From the NCBI RefSeq assembly GCF_006539185.1, contig NZ_BJMN01000025.1:110929-174928 (forward strand): DNA of 64,000 nt, given 5' to 3'. Shown piece after piece: positions 24,333 through 33,271 of the stretch; position 1 is the stretch's first letter; every line of letters begins with the position of its first letter. Source of the stretch: Streptomyces gardneri (lineage in GTDB: Bacteria > Actinomycetota > Actinomycetes > Streptomycetales > Streptomycetaceae). The notes below the pieces were generated by a model that was given only the letters and a program-made list of their open reading frames with translations, had not been told where the DNA came from and ran no database searches. The position numbers were made by a program, and so were the translations under genes.

Positions 24333-26045
24333 TCAGCGCACGTCGACGTAGTCCCCGCCGGCCGAGGCCGGGGTGTTGAAGTGCTTGCCGTCGCCGTAGT
24401 GGCGGATGCGCCAGGTGCCGTCCCCGGTCGCCTTCGCCTTCAGGGAGACGTTGCCGCTCGCGTTCGACCGGCCGGTGGCCAGCTGCTTCCAGGTCGTGCT
24501 GCCGCGCGGCTGGAACTGCAGGACGACCGGAGCGTTCGCGTACGCGCGCCAGTTCCCGTCCGTGTAGTGCTGGAGCCCGCCGGTGACCGTCACGTACCCG
24601 CCCTTGGCGACCGGCTCGGGGCCGGCGTTCAGGGAGACGATCCGGGTGTCGAGGCGGGTGAGCCGGAACGAACCGGTGCTGGACTCGGCGAAGGCGTCGG
24701 TGGTGAGGTGCCGGACGCGGAAGTAGCCGCCCCGGCTCGCCGCCGAGAGCGTGAAGTCGTTGTAGTAGGCCGAGTTCACGCTCGCCCAGGCGATGGCCTT
24801 CCAGCCGCCGTCGACGAGCTGCTCCAGCCGCACGAACTGGGACGTCGGGAAGTTCGGCTCCGCCACGTACCGGGCGCGGAAGGTGCCGGAGACCGTGACC
24901 CGGCCGTCGGCGGAGAAGCCGATGGAGGTGAGGTCGGTGCGGGACTCCAGGGGGATCGCGAGCGGGCCCTCGATCTTCTGGAAGCTCAGGTACCGGTCGG
25001 GGGAGTCGACCGACCAGCCGCCCGTGTACATGCCCGCGGCGGCGACGAGTCGCGCGGTGAACCGGCCGTCCGCACGCGTGAGTACGGTCGCCGGCTTGTC
25101 CGCGCCGTACGGACCGACGATCCGCACGCGGACCGGGTGGTTCGCGACCGGTGCGTTCGCCGCCGCCGGGTCGGTCATCCGGCCGCTGATGGTGACAGTC
25201 TCGCCGTTGAGTGCCCGCTTCTTGTCGGCGGTGGCGGTGACGGCCACCTTGCGCGGCGCCCACTCGAAGACCTGGTGGTGCTGCTCCGCGGTGCCGTGGA
25301 CCGTGGCGGAGTCGCCCGTGAACAGCGCCTGGAAGGTGCTCCCGGCGTCGATGTCCGCGCTGGGCATCGGGTACGGCTCCGAGGCGAACCGGCCGGCCGC
25401 GTCGGTGACCGTCAGCCGCTCGGCGCTCCGCACCGGGGTGAGCCGCGTGACCGAGACGGACTCGCCGGCCAGCGGCACGCGGTCCCCGGAGCCGGGCTGG
25501 ACGCCGACGAGGGTGCCCGAGGGGCGGACGTTGCGGTTGGCGTAGGTGGGCTTGCCGGCGGCGAAGGTGAGCTCCGGGCGGAGCCGGAAGTCGAGCTGTC
25601 CGGCGTCGGTGCGGGTCTGCTTGTTGCCGAGGGAGTCGGTGGCGGTGACGTCGATGGCGTACGTGCCGAGGGCCGGGATGCGGCCGCCGTCCTCGACGAG
25701 CTTCAGCTTGGCGGTGTCCGGCAGCCGGAAGAGGTCGGCGACCGTCGGGTCCCAGGGGTCGGGCACCACGGGAAGCGTCGGGATGTCGACGAGGACGGTG
25801 TCGCCCTGCCGGATCCTGGCCGAGACGCGGGTGATCCTGGCCTGCGGGGCGTCGGTCCAGGCGGTGACCTGGAAGAGGCCGCGCTGGGTGTCGTCGGTGA
25901 CGGCCCGGCCGATGCCGACGAGCGGGTCGGCCGCCGTGGCGGGCGCGGCCGTGACGGCCAGGGTCGTCGCGGTGAGCGCGGCCGTGGCCAGGCTCGCCGT
26001 CAGGGAGCGGGGGAGACGGAGGCGGAGGCGGAGGTCAGCGCGCAT
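24333..26045 (-). CDS. Large secreted protein, beta-sandwich repeats, unknown function (paralogue of upstream gene)
   Basis: The protein of 570 residues starts with an Arg/Leu-rich Sec signal peptide ending A-P-A-T-A-A-D. The mature part is a chain of Ig-like or fibronectin-like beta domains: repeated units of about 90-100 residues with V-T-V-S-G-T-F-R-A and T-V-T-G-G-L-Q-H-Y, and cyclic D-G-R-F-T-A or D-A-A-G-R-F-A-S motifs. It ends D-G-T-W-R-I-R-H-Y-G-D-G-K-H-F...Y-V-D-V-R, matching the end of its neighbour. No enzyme motif is seen. The ATG at 26045 lies inside the end of the upstream gene (11-bp overlap), so translation is probably coupled; an ATG at 26060 is possible. Confidence 0.75.
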   Translation of the reverse strand: MRADLRLRLRLPRSLTASLATAALTATTLAVTAAPATAADPLVGIGRAVTDDTQRGLFQVTAWTDAPQARITRVSARIRQGDTVLVDIPTLPVVPDPWDPTVADLFRLPDTAKLKLVEDGGRIPALGTYAIDVTATDSLGNKQTRTDAGQLDFRLRPELTFAAGKPTYANRNVRPSGTLVGVQPGSGDRVPLAGESVSVTRLTPVRSAERLTVTDAAGRFASEPYPMPSADIDAGSTFQALFTGDSATVHGTAEQHHQVFEWAPRKVAVTATADKKRALNGETVTISGRMTDPAAANAPVANHPVRVRIVGPYGADKPATVLTRADGRFTARLVAAAGMYTGGWSVDSPDRYLSFQKIEGPLAIPLESRTDLTSIGFSADGRVTVSGTFRARYVAEPNFPTSQFVRLEQLVDGGWKAIAWASVNSAYYNDFTLSAASRGGYFRVRHLTTDAFAESSTGSFRLTRLDTRIVSLNAGPEPVAKGGYVTVTGGLQHYTDGNWRAYANAPVVLQFQPRGSTTWKQLATGRSNASGNVSLKAKATGDGTWRIRHYGDGKHFNTPASAGGDYVDVR

Positions 26046-27696
26046 CGATGTACTTCGCATTCGTCTCGCTGTAGAAGTAGCTGCCCGTGGTGTTGAGGTA
26101 CGTGGCCCAGGAACCGTCCTTGTAGGCGGTGGCGCGGTAGCTGAACCTGCCGCTGCTGTCGGTGGTGATGCTCTTGGTCACCCAGTACCACTGGTTCTCG
26201 CCCTGGGGCTTGAAGATCAGGGTCAGCTTGGCGCCGGCGAGCGGCTTCCACACGCCGGCGACCTTGCGCTGGACGGTCCCGGTGACGGTCATCTTGCCGT
26301 TCACCACGGGCCGGGTGGGGCTGATGGAGAAGGCGGAGAAGCGGGTGTAGGTGCGGGCCCGCTTCAGAGACGTACCGCCCTTGGCGACGAACTGATTCGT
26401 CTCCGGGTGGTAGACGCGGTAGAGGGCGCTCTCGTAGCCCTGGGCGGTGAGCTTGTAGCCGCAGTACGTGCTGTTCGTCCCGGAGCGGAGGACGCGCCAG
26501 GTGCGGCCGTTGTCCAGGGAGGCCTGGAGCTGCACGGGCTGCGTGACGGTGCAGTAGCCGTTGAACCCGCCCGTGGCGGTGACCGTCCCGTACTCGTCCA
26601 GAGTGATCGCGTACGGGGAGAACGAGAACTGCTGCGGGACGGTGATGTCGCTCCGGTCGAAGGAGCGGGAGTTCTGGATGTACGCCGAGGGCCGCAGCGA
26701 GGTGTACACGAAGTCGGTGCTGTACTGGGCCTTCGCGGCGAAGGAGAAGGTGCCGGTCGCGGAGGAGGTGGCGCCGCCCAGGACGTTCACCGCGGTCGTG
26801 TCGTTGTAGCTCGGCTCCGTGCCGGTCCCGACGACGGGGGCACCCGCGAAGGGCTTCCAGCCGTTCGGGGTGTACCGCTCCACATGCCCGGTGACCTGCA
26901 CGTTCGTACCGGCGAGCACGCGGAACTTGTTCAGGTCGGCGCTGATCCGGTAGACGAGCGGGTCGACGCCCAGGGTGGGGACGTAGGCCTCGCCGTCCGG
27001 GTCGTTGACGGTGCCGGCGGTGACCACGGTCGCGGTGCCGCCCTGGACCGAGCCGTTCGGGGTGACCGGCACCGAGAAGGTGCCGTCCTCGCGGGTGGTG
27101 GCCGTGGCGTTGATGGTGCCGTAGGTGGAGGTGGCGTACGTGCTGATCTTGAGCGCCACCTTCGTGCCCTGGGGCGCGGCGGTGCGGGTGCCGGTGGCCG
27201 GGTTCCAGAGGGTCGTCTTCCCGGAGAGGACGGCCTGGCGCTGGTCGTAGCTGGTGGTGGTGCGGTTCCAGGACAGCTCGGAGACACCGACGTGCGGTCG
27301 GAACGCGTAGGTGCCGCCGGTCCACTTCTTCGTGGTCTCGCCGGGCAGCCGGTAGTCGACCCGGACCGGGTAGTCGCCGAAGGCGGTGCCCGCCGGGAGC
27401 GCGAAGGGCGCGTCGGTGATCCAGTTGTAGTTGCTCGCCGTGAGCGCCTCGGTGGAGGCGAGGACGGCGGCGTCCGGAGCGGTGGAGGCCAGCACGCTGA
27501 CCTTGACCCACAGCGCGTTCGTGGGCAGGGACAGGCGGTAGCGTCCGTCGTCCAGCGTGATGCCGGACGCGCCCGTCCAGTCCGCGTGCGCGGCCGGGGC
27601 GTGGATGACGGCGGGCACGATGACGCCCGCCGAGAGAGCGAAGACGGCTGCGGCACGCACAAAGGCGTGCGGAAGCCTGCGCGTTGAGCGCGGCAA
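26035..27696 (-). CDS. Large secreted protein, beta-sandwich repeats, unknown function
   Basis: This 553-residue precursor has a signal peptide (A-F-V-R-A-A-A-V-F-A-L-S-A-G-V-I-V-P-A, cleaved near A-H-A-D) and repeated Ig-like units with E-D-G-T-F-S-V-P-V, N-V-Q-V-T-G-H-V-E-R-Y, T-V-T-A-T-G-G-F-N-G and M-T-V-T-G-T-V-Q-R. It ends S-W-A-T-Y-L-N-T-T-G-S-Y-F-Y...Y-I-D-A-R. Two cysteines (F-N-G-Y-C-T and T-Y-C-G-Y) could bridge. Together with the downstream gene it forms a tandem pair from gene duplication. It may be a wall or aerial-surface component; this is inference from secretion and fold only. Confidence 0.75.
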   Translation of the reverse strand: MPRSTRRLPHAFVRAAAVFALSAGVIVPAVIHAPAAHADWTGASGITLDDGRYRLSLPTNALWVKVSVLASTAPDAAVLASTEALTASNYNWITDAPFALPAGTAFGDYPVRVDYRLPGETTKKWTGGTYAFRPHVGVSELSWNRTTTSYDQRQAVLSGKTTLWNPATGTRTAAPQGTKVALKISTYATSTYGTINATATTREDGTFSVPVTPNGSVQGGTATVVTAGTVNDPDGEAYVPTLGVDPLVYRISADLNKFRVLAGTNVQVTGHVERYTPNGWKPFAGAPVVGTGTEPSYNDTTAVNVLGGATSSATGTFSFAAKAQYSTDFVYTSLRPSAYIQNSRSFDRSDITVPQQFSFSPYAITLDEYGTVTATGGFNGYCTVTQPVQLQASLDNGRTWRVLRSGTNSTYCGYKLTAQGYESALYRVYHPETNQFVAKGGTSLKRARTYTRFSAFSISPTRPVVNGKMTVTGTVQRKVAGVWKPLAGAKLTLIFKPQGENQWYWVTKSITTDSSGRFSYRATAYKDGSWATYLNTTGSYFYSETNAKYIDAR

Positions 27697-27875
27697 AGGG
27701 ACCCCCCACAGGTCTGTGATGGCGGCGTCGCCCGTGATCGGGGCGGCCGCGTGGCAGAACTTTAGCGCTCACCTGTTGAACGTGTTCACTCCCTTTACGG
27801 GAGTGGCTGTGCGGGAGTGCCGGGGCGATCCTGGAAGGGATACCGCAGAAGGGACATCGTGGAAGGGCCGAGCCC

Positions 27876-28346
27876 ATGGTCACCCTGCTGACGACACCCG
27901 CCGACCGCGAACTGGTCATCACCCGGACCTTCGACGCTCCGCCGGGCCTGCTGTGGGAGGCCTGGACGCGCCCCGAGCACATACGCGAGTGGTACGGGGT
28001 CTCGGCGCTGACGACGACGGTCGTCGACGTCGACCTGCGGGTGGGCGGCGCGTGGCGCTGGGGCCAGACCGCGCCGGACGGCCAGCAGATCGTCTTCTCC
28101 GGCGCGTACGAGGAGATCGTCCCGGCGGAGCGGCTCGACTACACGGAGGTCTTCGAGCAGATGCCGGACGCCGACCCGGTCCGCGTCACCCTCACCTTCG
28201 ACGCGACCCCGGACGGCGGCACGGCCCTGACCAGCACCTCGCTCTGGCCGTCGAACGAGATCAGGGACCAGGCGCTGGCGGCGGGCATGGAGGCGGGGGT
28301 ACGCGAACAGTACGACCGGCTCGCGGAGCACCTGCGGACCATGTGA
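27876..28346 (+). CDS. SRPBCC (AHSA1-like) domain protein
   Basis: The 156-residue protein fits the activator-of-Hsp90-ATPase-like START fold: I-T-R-T-F-D-A-P-P-G-L-L-W-E-A-W-T-R-P-E-H-I-R-E-W-Y-G, then D-L-R-V-G-G-A-W-R-W, V-F-S-G-A-Y-E-E-I-V-P and L-T-F-D-A-T-P-D-G-G-T-A-L-T. These proteins bind small hydrophobic ligands in a cavity; the ligand is unknown. It is convergent with the methyltransferase gene behind a shared terminator. Confidence 0.88.
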   Translation: MVTLLTTPADRELVITRTFDAPPGLLWEAWTRPEHIREWYGVSALTTTVVDVDLRVGGAWRWGQTAPDGQQIVFSGAYEEIVPAERLDYTEVFEQMPDADPVRVTLTFDATPDGGTALTSTSLWPSNEIRDQALAAGMEAGVREQYDRLAEHLRTM

Positions 28347-28348
28347 GC

Positions 28349-28383
28349 GGCCCGGGCCCGTCCTGCCCACCCGGGCCCGGGCC
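28349..28383. terminator. Bidirectional hairpin between convergent genes
   Basis: GGCCCGGGCCCG (28349-28360) and CGGGCCCGGGCC (28372-28383) form a perfect 12-bp stem, 2 bp after one stop codon and 9 bp from the other. Confidence 0.75.
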
Positions 28384-28392
28384 GGATGGGCC

Positions 28393-29130
28393 TCAGTGGT
28401 GGAAGAGGGCCGTCCAGAGGAAGGGTTCGCCGAAGTTCGGGGACGTGGTGGGCTCGTCGTGCATGCGGCGGAGGTCGATCTCCGTCAGGTCGCCGAAGAT
28501 CGCGCGCAACTCCGTGTCGGTGTAGGCGAGTCCGCCGTCCAGCTTCCCCTGCCGGTAGAACTCGGCGTCCGGCAGCTCCGAGCCCATGCCGCCCTCCCCG
28601 GCGGCGAACGCGGTGAGCGCGAAGTGCCCGCCGGGCGCGAGGACGCGGTCGAGGAGCGCGAGGTAGCTGACGCGGCGGTGCGGGGGCAGGTGGTGGAAGC
28701 AGCCGGAGTCGTAGACGAGGTCGTACGGGCCGTCCAGAGCGGCGGTGAAGGCGTCGCCGTTCACGAACCGCACTCCCTCCGCCCCGGCCTCGGCGGTGCG
28801 TTCCTCCGCCCAGCGGATCGCGGTGGCGGAGAGGTCGACGGCGTCCACCTCGTACCCGAGCGACGCGAGGTACAGGGTGTTCCGCCCGGGCCCGCACCCG
28901 AGGTCGAGGGCCCGCCCGCCGGCCGGGAGCAGGCCCCGCTCGACGTACGACACCAGGTTCTCGTCCGGCTTCGCGACGAAGAACGGCACTGGCTTGTCGC
29001 GGTCCGCGTAGAACGAGTCCCACCAGTCGGCGCCCCCCTCCGTCCACCGGTCGGCGCCGGGCGCGAAGAGTCCGTCGAGCAGGCGCAGGACGTCCTCGAC
29101 CGTGCGGATGTCACGGTTGTTCAGGTCCAT
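28393..29130 (-). CDS. Class I SAM-dependent methyltransferase
   Basis: The 245-residue protein carries motif I A-L-D-L-G-C-G-P-G-R-N-T-L-Y-L at about 75-90, the acidic V-D-A-V-D-L-S-A-T-A-I motif II, D-L-V-Y-D-S-G-C-F-H-H-L-P motif IV and A-P-G-G-H-F-A-L-T-A-F. This is the Rossmann-type methyltransferase 11/25 pattern, close to thiopurine or tellurite methyltransferases in the G-C-F-H-H-L segment. The substrate is unknown. It stands alone on the minus strand. Confidence 0.88.
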   Translation of the reverse strand: MDLNNRDIRTVEDVLRLLDGLFAPGADRWTEGGADWWDSFYADRDKPVPFFVAKPDENLVSYVERGLLPAGGRALDLGCGPGRNTLYLASLGYEVDAVDLSATAIRWAEERTAEAGAEGVRFVNGDAFTAALDGPYDLVYDSGCFHHLPPHRRVSYLALLDRVLAPGGHFALTAFAAGEGGMGSELPDAEFYRQGKLDGGLAYTDTELRAIFGDLTEIDLRRMHDEPTTSPNFGEPFLWTALFHH

Positions 29131-29252
29131 CGGGATCCCCCTCCGAGTCGATCTCCAGGGTAGGGGGTTGGAGGGTAAAAGCCCAGGTCAGATGGTGTGC
29201 ACGGGGTTGGCTGGTGGGCGTTGGGCGGGTGCCGGGCCGTGGCGTGGGCCCG

Positions 29253-29279
29253 GGGGCCGGGACCGGTGTGTCCGGCCCC
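29253..29279 (-). terminator. Hairpin after the solute-binding protein gene
   Basis: GGGGCCGG (29253-29260) and CCGGCCCC (29272-29279) form an 8-bp stem about 70 bp past the stop of the minus-strand solute-binding gene. The rest of 29131-29348 shows no gene. Confidence 0.5.
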
Positions 29280-29348
29280 GTACGACCGCTCACAGGGCCG
29301 GGAAGAGGCCGTTTCGGGGCCCGCCGGGAAGGGTTTTCGGTGAGGTTC

Positions 29349-30071
29349 TCAGGGCGCCAGGAGAGCCGGGTCCTGGCCCGCGCGGTGGAGGGAGGCGGTG
29401 ACGAAGCCGTTCGTCTTCAGGGTCTCGATCGTTTCGCGGAGGAAGACGATCGTCTCGGGGCGGCGGCCGACGGTCGTGCCGACCGCCTGGCGGATCTCCA
29501 TGAAGCGGCCTTCGATCAGCCGGACGTCCGGGTGCGCGGCGGCGTACGCGGTCATCGGCTGCCGGATGCCCGCGCCCGCCTCCAGGTCCTCGGCGCGGAA
29601 CACGTCGACGCCCTCGTCGCCGCGTACGACCGTCGCGTGCGCGAGGGAGCGGGAGAGGAACAGGTCGTACGCCGAGCCCTGCTTGACGCCGATCCGGACG
29701 CCCGGGGCGTCCACCTCCTCGACCGTGGTCAGGGCTGAGCCGTGCGGCACGGCGTACACGCCTTCGATGACGACGTACGGCGCGGTGAAGGCGACCTCCT
29801 TCTCGCGCGCCGGGTCGACGGCGAGGAAGCAGAGGTCGGCGCGCCCCTCCGCCATCGCCTCGAACGACTTGCGCGCCGCGTCGAAGCAGAGCAGCTCCAC
29901 GGGCAGGCCGAGCCGCGCCCCGAACTCCCGGGCCAGGTCGACCGTGATGCCCGAGGGGGCGTCGGGCGTGCCCTGCGCGAGGACCGGGTTCCCGAGGTTG
30001 ATCGAGGCACGCAGGGTGCCGGTGGGGGCCAGGTCGGCGGCGATGTGCGGGGAGTTCGGTGAGGTCGTCAT
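29349..30071 (-). CDS. Family 3 solute-binding-like protein without a signal peptide
   Basis: The 240-residue product matches the amino-acid-type periplasmic binding fold: L-A-P-T-G-T-L-R-A-S-I-N-L-G-N-P-V-L, G-I-T-V-D-L-A-R-E-F-G-A-R-L-G-L-P-V-E, A-D-L-C-F-L-A-V-D-P-A-R-E-K-E-V-A-F-T-A-P-Y and G-V-K-Q-G-S-A-Y-D-L-F-L. There is neither a signal peptide nor a lipobox, so it may act in the cytoplasm as a ligand sensor or bind a catabolic intermediate. No permease is nearby. It is 4 bp downstream of the aldo/keto reductase... on the same strand the reductase lies upstream (start 31014) and the two probably share a transcript. Confidence 0.8.
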   Translation of the reverse strand: MTTSPNSPHIAADLAPTGTLRASINLGNPVLAQGTPDAPSGITVDLAREFGARLGLPVELLCFDAARKSFEAMAEGRADLCFLAVDPAREKEVAFTAPYVVIEGVYAVPHGSALTTVEEVDAPGVRIGVKQGSAYDLFLSRSLAHATVVRGDEGVDVFRAEDLEAGAGIRQPMTAYAAAHPDVRLIEGRFMEIRQAVGTTVGRRPETIVFLRETIETLKTNGFVTASLHRAGQDPALLAP

Positions 30072-30075
30072 GGGG

Positions 30076-31014
30076 TCAGCCTGCCTCAGGCGCGTGGTGG
30101 AGGTCGTTGAGCAGGGTCAGGTCCTCGGGAGTCAGGCGGAGGGCGCCCGCCTCGACGTTGGCGGCGAGGTGGGCGGGGTCGCCGGTGCCGGGGATGGCGA
30201 GCAGGTGGGGGCCCTGGTGGAGGGTCCAGGCGATGCGGACCTGGGCGGCGCTCGCGCCGTGGGCCTCGGCGACGGCGAGCACCTCGGGGCTCTCGGGGGC
30301 GGTGGCCCCGCCCTGACGGCCGGCCGCGGCGATCGCGTAGAAGGGCACGAAGGCGATGCCCTGTTCGCCGCAGAGGCGCACGAAGTCCTCGTACTCGGGG
30401 CGGACGCCTATCCCGTACATGTTCTGGACGCAGACGACGGGGGCGATGGCCTGTGCCTCGGCGAGCTGCTCGGGGGTGATGTTGGAGACGCCGAGATGGC
30501 GGATGAGACCGGCCTCGCGGAGCTCGGCGAGGGCGCCGAAGCGTTCGGCGATCGAATCGGTGCCGACGATGCGGAGGTTGACGACGTCGAGATGGTCGCG
30601 GCCGAGCTGGCGCAGGTTCTCCTCGACCTGGCCGCGCAGGGCGGCGGGGGTGCGCGCGTGAGTGCCCCAGGCGCCTGAGGCGTCGCGGCAGGGGCCGACC
30701 TTGGTGGCGATGACGAGGTCGTCGGGGTAGGAGCCGCCGAGGGCGCTGTTGATCAGCTCGTTCGCGGAGCGGGTGGGGGAGAAGTAGAAGGCGGCCGTGT
30801 CGATGTGGTTCACCCCGAGCTCGACGGCCTTGCGCAGGACGGCGATCGCGCTGTCGCGGTCCCTCGGTACGGCGTTCTCGACGAGGGCCTCGCCGCGCTG
30901 GGGCAGCCGCATGGCACCGAAGCCGACGCGGTTGACGGTGAGTTCGCCGCCGAGGGTCCAGGTGCCGGAGGCGGATGCGTGGGGGGTGGTGGTCGAGCCG
31001 GTGGTGGTGGTCAT
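30076..31014 (-). CDS. Aldo/keto reductase
   Basis: The 312-residue protein is an AKR TIM barrel: V-N-R-V-G-F-G-A-M-R-L-P-Q at the start, N-H-I-D-T-A-A-F-Y-F-S-P (catalytic Asp and Tyr), V-I-A-T-K-V-G-P (catalytic Lys), L-D-V-V-N-L-R-I-V, G-L-I-R-H-L-G-V-S-N, and the C-terminal I-P-G-T-G cofactor site. It reduces aldehydes or ketones with NADPH. GGGAGATC lies 8 bp before the ATG. The next gene, a solute-binding-like protein, starts 4 bp after its stop. Confidence 0.92.
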   Translation of the reverse strand: MTTTTGSTTTPHASASGTWTLGGELTVNRVGFGAMRLPQRGEALVENAVPRDRDSAIAVLRKAVELGVNHIDTAAFYFSPTRSANELINSALGGSYPDDLVIATKVGPCRDASGAWGTHARTPAALRGQVEENLRQLGRDHLDVVNLRIVGTDSIAERFGALAELREAGLIRHLGVSNITPEQLAEAQAIAPVVCVQNMYGIGVRPEYEDFVRLCGEQGIAFVPFYAIAAAGRQGGATAPESPEVLAVAEAHGASAAQVRIAWTLHQGPHLLAIPGTGDPAHLAANVEAGALRLTPEDLTLLNDLHHAPEAG

Positions 31015-31114
31015 GGCGGGGATGATCTCCCGGCGGCGGTGTCGGCGCCAACGGGTTCCCGTGTCGGCGGGGTGTCTTTCCGTCGTCGGCTGGGGGCGGG
31101 TGAGGGCGGACGCA

Positions 31115-31582
31115 TCAGCCGGTGGCCCCGTCGGTCCCACCGGGCCCGTCGGCCGGTGGCCTTCCCGCCGTCAGGCCTTCTCCGTCCTGGAACTCGATCA
31201 GCATCCCGCTGTCCGTGAGGAGGAACCAGCAGGCGTAGCCCTCCCCGAGGATCGCCTCGGCGTGCCGTGCCACCAGGGACGCCGGCAGGGCGATCGACGG
31301 GACCGCGAGGTTGTCCCAGAAGACGACCACGAGCTCGTCGGGTCCGGCGTGGACACCGAGGAGGGAAGCCAGTGCCTCCCCGTCGAAGCCCTCGCGCCGT
31401 TCGACGACTTCCGCACCGCGCCAGTCCAGCCGGGCGGAGCCGACGGCCCCGAACCGGTTCAGGCTCATTGAGGCGAACCGCCGCTGCTCCTCGTACGAGA
31501 GGAGCAGGACGTCCTCACCGAGGAGGCCCAGGACCTCGGCGATGTACTCCGGGTGGGTCCCGTACACCTCACGCGCGCTCAT
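31115..31582 (-). CDS. Hypothetical protein, 155 residues
   Basis: I do not recognise the family. The protein is acidic, rich in Leu, Val and Glu, and ends in a Gly/Pro/Asp-rich disordered tail (about 130-155). It contains D-E-L-V-V-V-F-W-D-N-L-A-V-P-S-I-A-L-P and Y-A-C-W-F-L-L-T-D-S-G-M-L-I-E-F. Alternating strands and helices of this size recall contact-dependent immunity or SUKH-type proteins, but no motif proves it. It is divergent from the peptidase gene and 100 bp upstream of the aldo/keto reductase gene. Confidence 0.6.
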   Translation of the reverse strand: MSAREVYGTHPEYIAEVLGLLGEDVLLLSYEEQRRFASMSLNRFGAVGSARLDWRGAEVVERREGFDGEALASLLGVHAGPDELVVVFWDNLAVPSIALPASLVARHAEAILGEGYACWFLLTDSGMLIEFQDGEGLTAGRPPADGPGGTDGATG

Positions 31583-31683
31583 GTCTCAAGCCAACCAGAC
31601 CCGGACACCCGGGGGTTGGCCCCACCCCGGACCCGCCGGTCTTCCGGATGGGAGCCGCGGGGCCGTTCCGCGAGGCTGTGCGC

Positions 31684-33207
31684 ATGACAACGAACCGCGC
31701 TCGCAAGGCCCTCCTCCTCGCCCTCTCCGCCGCCGCCGTCGCCGGTGCCGCCCTCGCCGGGGGCGGGGCCGCTCCCGCCGCCGCGGCGGGGCTGACCTGG
31801 GGCGACTGCGCGCCCGCGGTGAAGCCGCTGCCCGGGCAGCGGTGCGCCACGCTCTCCGTGCCGCTGGACTACGCCGATCCCCACGGCGAGCAGATCGGGC
31901 TCGCCGTCTCCCGGCTGCCCAGCACGCGGCCCGAGGCCCGGCGCGGGACCCTGATGGTGATCCCGGGCGGGCCCGGCAGCTCCGGGGTGCAGCGGCTGGC
32001 GCAGAAGGGGGCCGCTCTGGCGGAGGAGATGGACGGGGCCTACGACCTCGTGGCCTTCGACCCGCGCGGGATCGGCGGCTCCGCCAAGGCGCGGTGCGGG
32101 CTCGACGAGGGCGACCGGTGGATGATGACGCTGCGCTCGTGGCCGCAGGCGGACGGCGGGATCGAGGAGAACGTGGCCCGCTCGAAGCGGATCGCCGAGG
32201 CCTGCGCCCGTAACGGCGGCGCGATGCTGCGGGGGCTGACGACGGCGAACCAGGTCCGCGACATGGACCGGCTGCGGCAGGCGCTCGGCGAGCGGAAGCT
32301 GTCGGCGTGGAGCGTGTCGTACGGGACGTACGTGGCGGCCGCGTACGCGGAGAAGTATCCGGAGCGGGCGGACCGCTGGGTCCTGGACAGCAGCAACGAC
32401 CCGGACCCGAAGCGGGTGGCCCGGGGCTGGCTGGAGGGCATGGCGCGGGGCGCCGAGGACCGGCTCCCCGACTTCGCGGCCTGGGCCGTGCACCCGGACA
32501 GGGCGGACGCGGGGCTGCGGCTCGCCGAGCGGCCCGAGGACGTACGCGCGGTGATCATGGACCTGGCGGCCCGGCTCGACCGGGAGCCGCACGCCTCGGT
32601 GCTCCCCGGGGCGCCGGGCGAGCCCGCGAAGCCCGGGCCTCCGCTGACGGGGTCCATGCTGCTCCAGGCCCTCCAGCTCGCGCTCTACTCCGACGGGTTC
32701 TTCCCGTCCTTCGCGCAGCTGGTGACGGAGGCGTCCGACCCGCAGGGCGAGCCGGTGCTGCCGCGTGAGCTGGCGGGCGCGATGCCGGACGACGCGGCGG
32801 CCATCACCGTGGGCGTGATCTGCAACGACGTGAACTGGCCCGCGTCCGTCCCGGCCTACGAGCGGGCCGTGGCGAAGGACCGGGAGCGGTTCCCGCTGAC
32901 GGCCGGGATGCCGGCGAACATCACGCCCTGCTCCTTCTGGAAGGGCGGTGCGGTGGAGAAGCCGGTCCGCATCACCGACCGCGGGCCGTCGAACATCCTG
33001 ATGATCCAGAACCTGCGCGACCCCTCGACGCCGTACTCCAAGGGGCTGCGGATGCGGGCGGCCCTCGGCGAGCGGGCGCGGCTCGTCTCGGTCGACCACG
33101 GCGGGCACGGGGTCTACCTGGGCAACGGGAACGCGTGCGGGGACGCGGCGGTGACCCGCTATCTGACCGAGGGCGTGCGGCCGTCGGAGGACGTGCTCTG
33201 CCGGTGA
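31684..33207 (+). CDS. Secreted alpha/beta-hydrolase, tripeptidyl aminopeptidase type
   Basis: The 507-residue precursor has a Sec signal peptide (K-A-L-L-L-A-L-S-A-A-A-V-A-G-A-A-L-A, cleaved near A-A-A-A) and the TAP/S33 hydrolase layout: L-S-V-P-L-D-Y-A-D-P, V-I-P-G-G-P-G-S-S-G for the oxyanion hole, nucleophile Ser in W-S-V-S-Y-G-T-Y (about residue 217), Asp in N-L-R-D-P-S-T-P-Y and His in D-H-G-G-H-G-V-Y. The first G of the usual G-x-S-x-G elbow is Ser, as in several Streptomyces mycelial peptidases (SlpD/SlpE type). It probably cuts short peptides outside the cell. Confidence 0.88.
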   Translation: MTTNRARKALLLALSAAAVAGAALAGGGAAPAAAAGLTWGDCAPAVKPLPGQRCATLSVPLDYADPHGEQIGLAVSRLPSTRPEARRGTLMVIPGGPGSSGVQRLAQKGAALAEEMDGAYDLVAFDPRGIGGSAKARCGLDEGDRWMMTLRSWPQADGGIEENVARSKRIAEACARNGGAMLRGLTTANQVRDMDRLRQALGERKLSAWSVSYGTYVAAAYAEKYPERADRWVLDSSNDPDPKRVARGWLEGMARGAEDRLPDFAAWAVHPDRADAGLRLAERPEDVRAVIMDLAARLDREPHASVLPGAPGEPAKPGPPLTGSMLLQALQLALYSDGFFPSFAQLVTEASDPQGEPVLPRELAGAMPDDAAAITVGVICNDVNWPASVPAYERAVAKDRERFPLTAGMPANITPCSFWKGGAVEKPVRITDRGPSNILMIQNLRDPSTPYSKGLRMRAALGERARLVSVDHGGHGVYLGNGNACGDAAVTRYLTEGVRPSEDVLCR

Positions 33208-33219
33208 CGACATGAGGGG

Positions 33220-33251
33220 AGGGCCCGGGTGGCTGATGCCGCCCGGGCCCT
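33220..33251. terminator. Bidirectional hairpin between the peptidase gene and murP
   Basis: AGGGCCCGGG (33220-33229) pairs exactly with CCCGGGCCCT (33242-33251) across a 12-nt loop, between convergent genes. Confidence 0.75.
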
Positions 33252-33271
33252 TCTCGTACGTCTTCGGGGTG

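Noticed and set aside
31115..31582. The 155-residue hypothetical protein as a second immunity protein
   Set aside because: Size and composition are suggestive only, no toxin gene is adjacent and no motif supports it.
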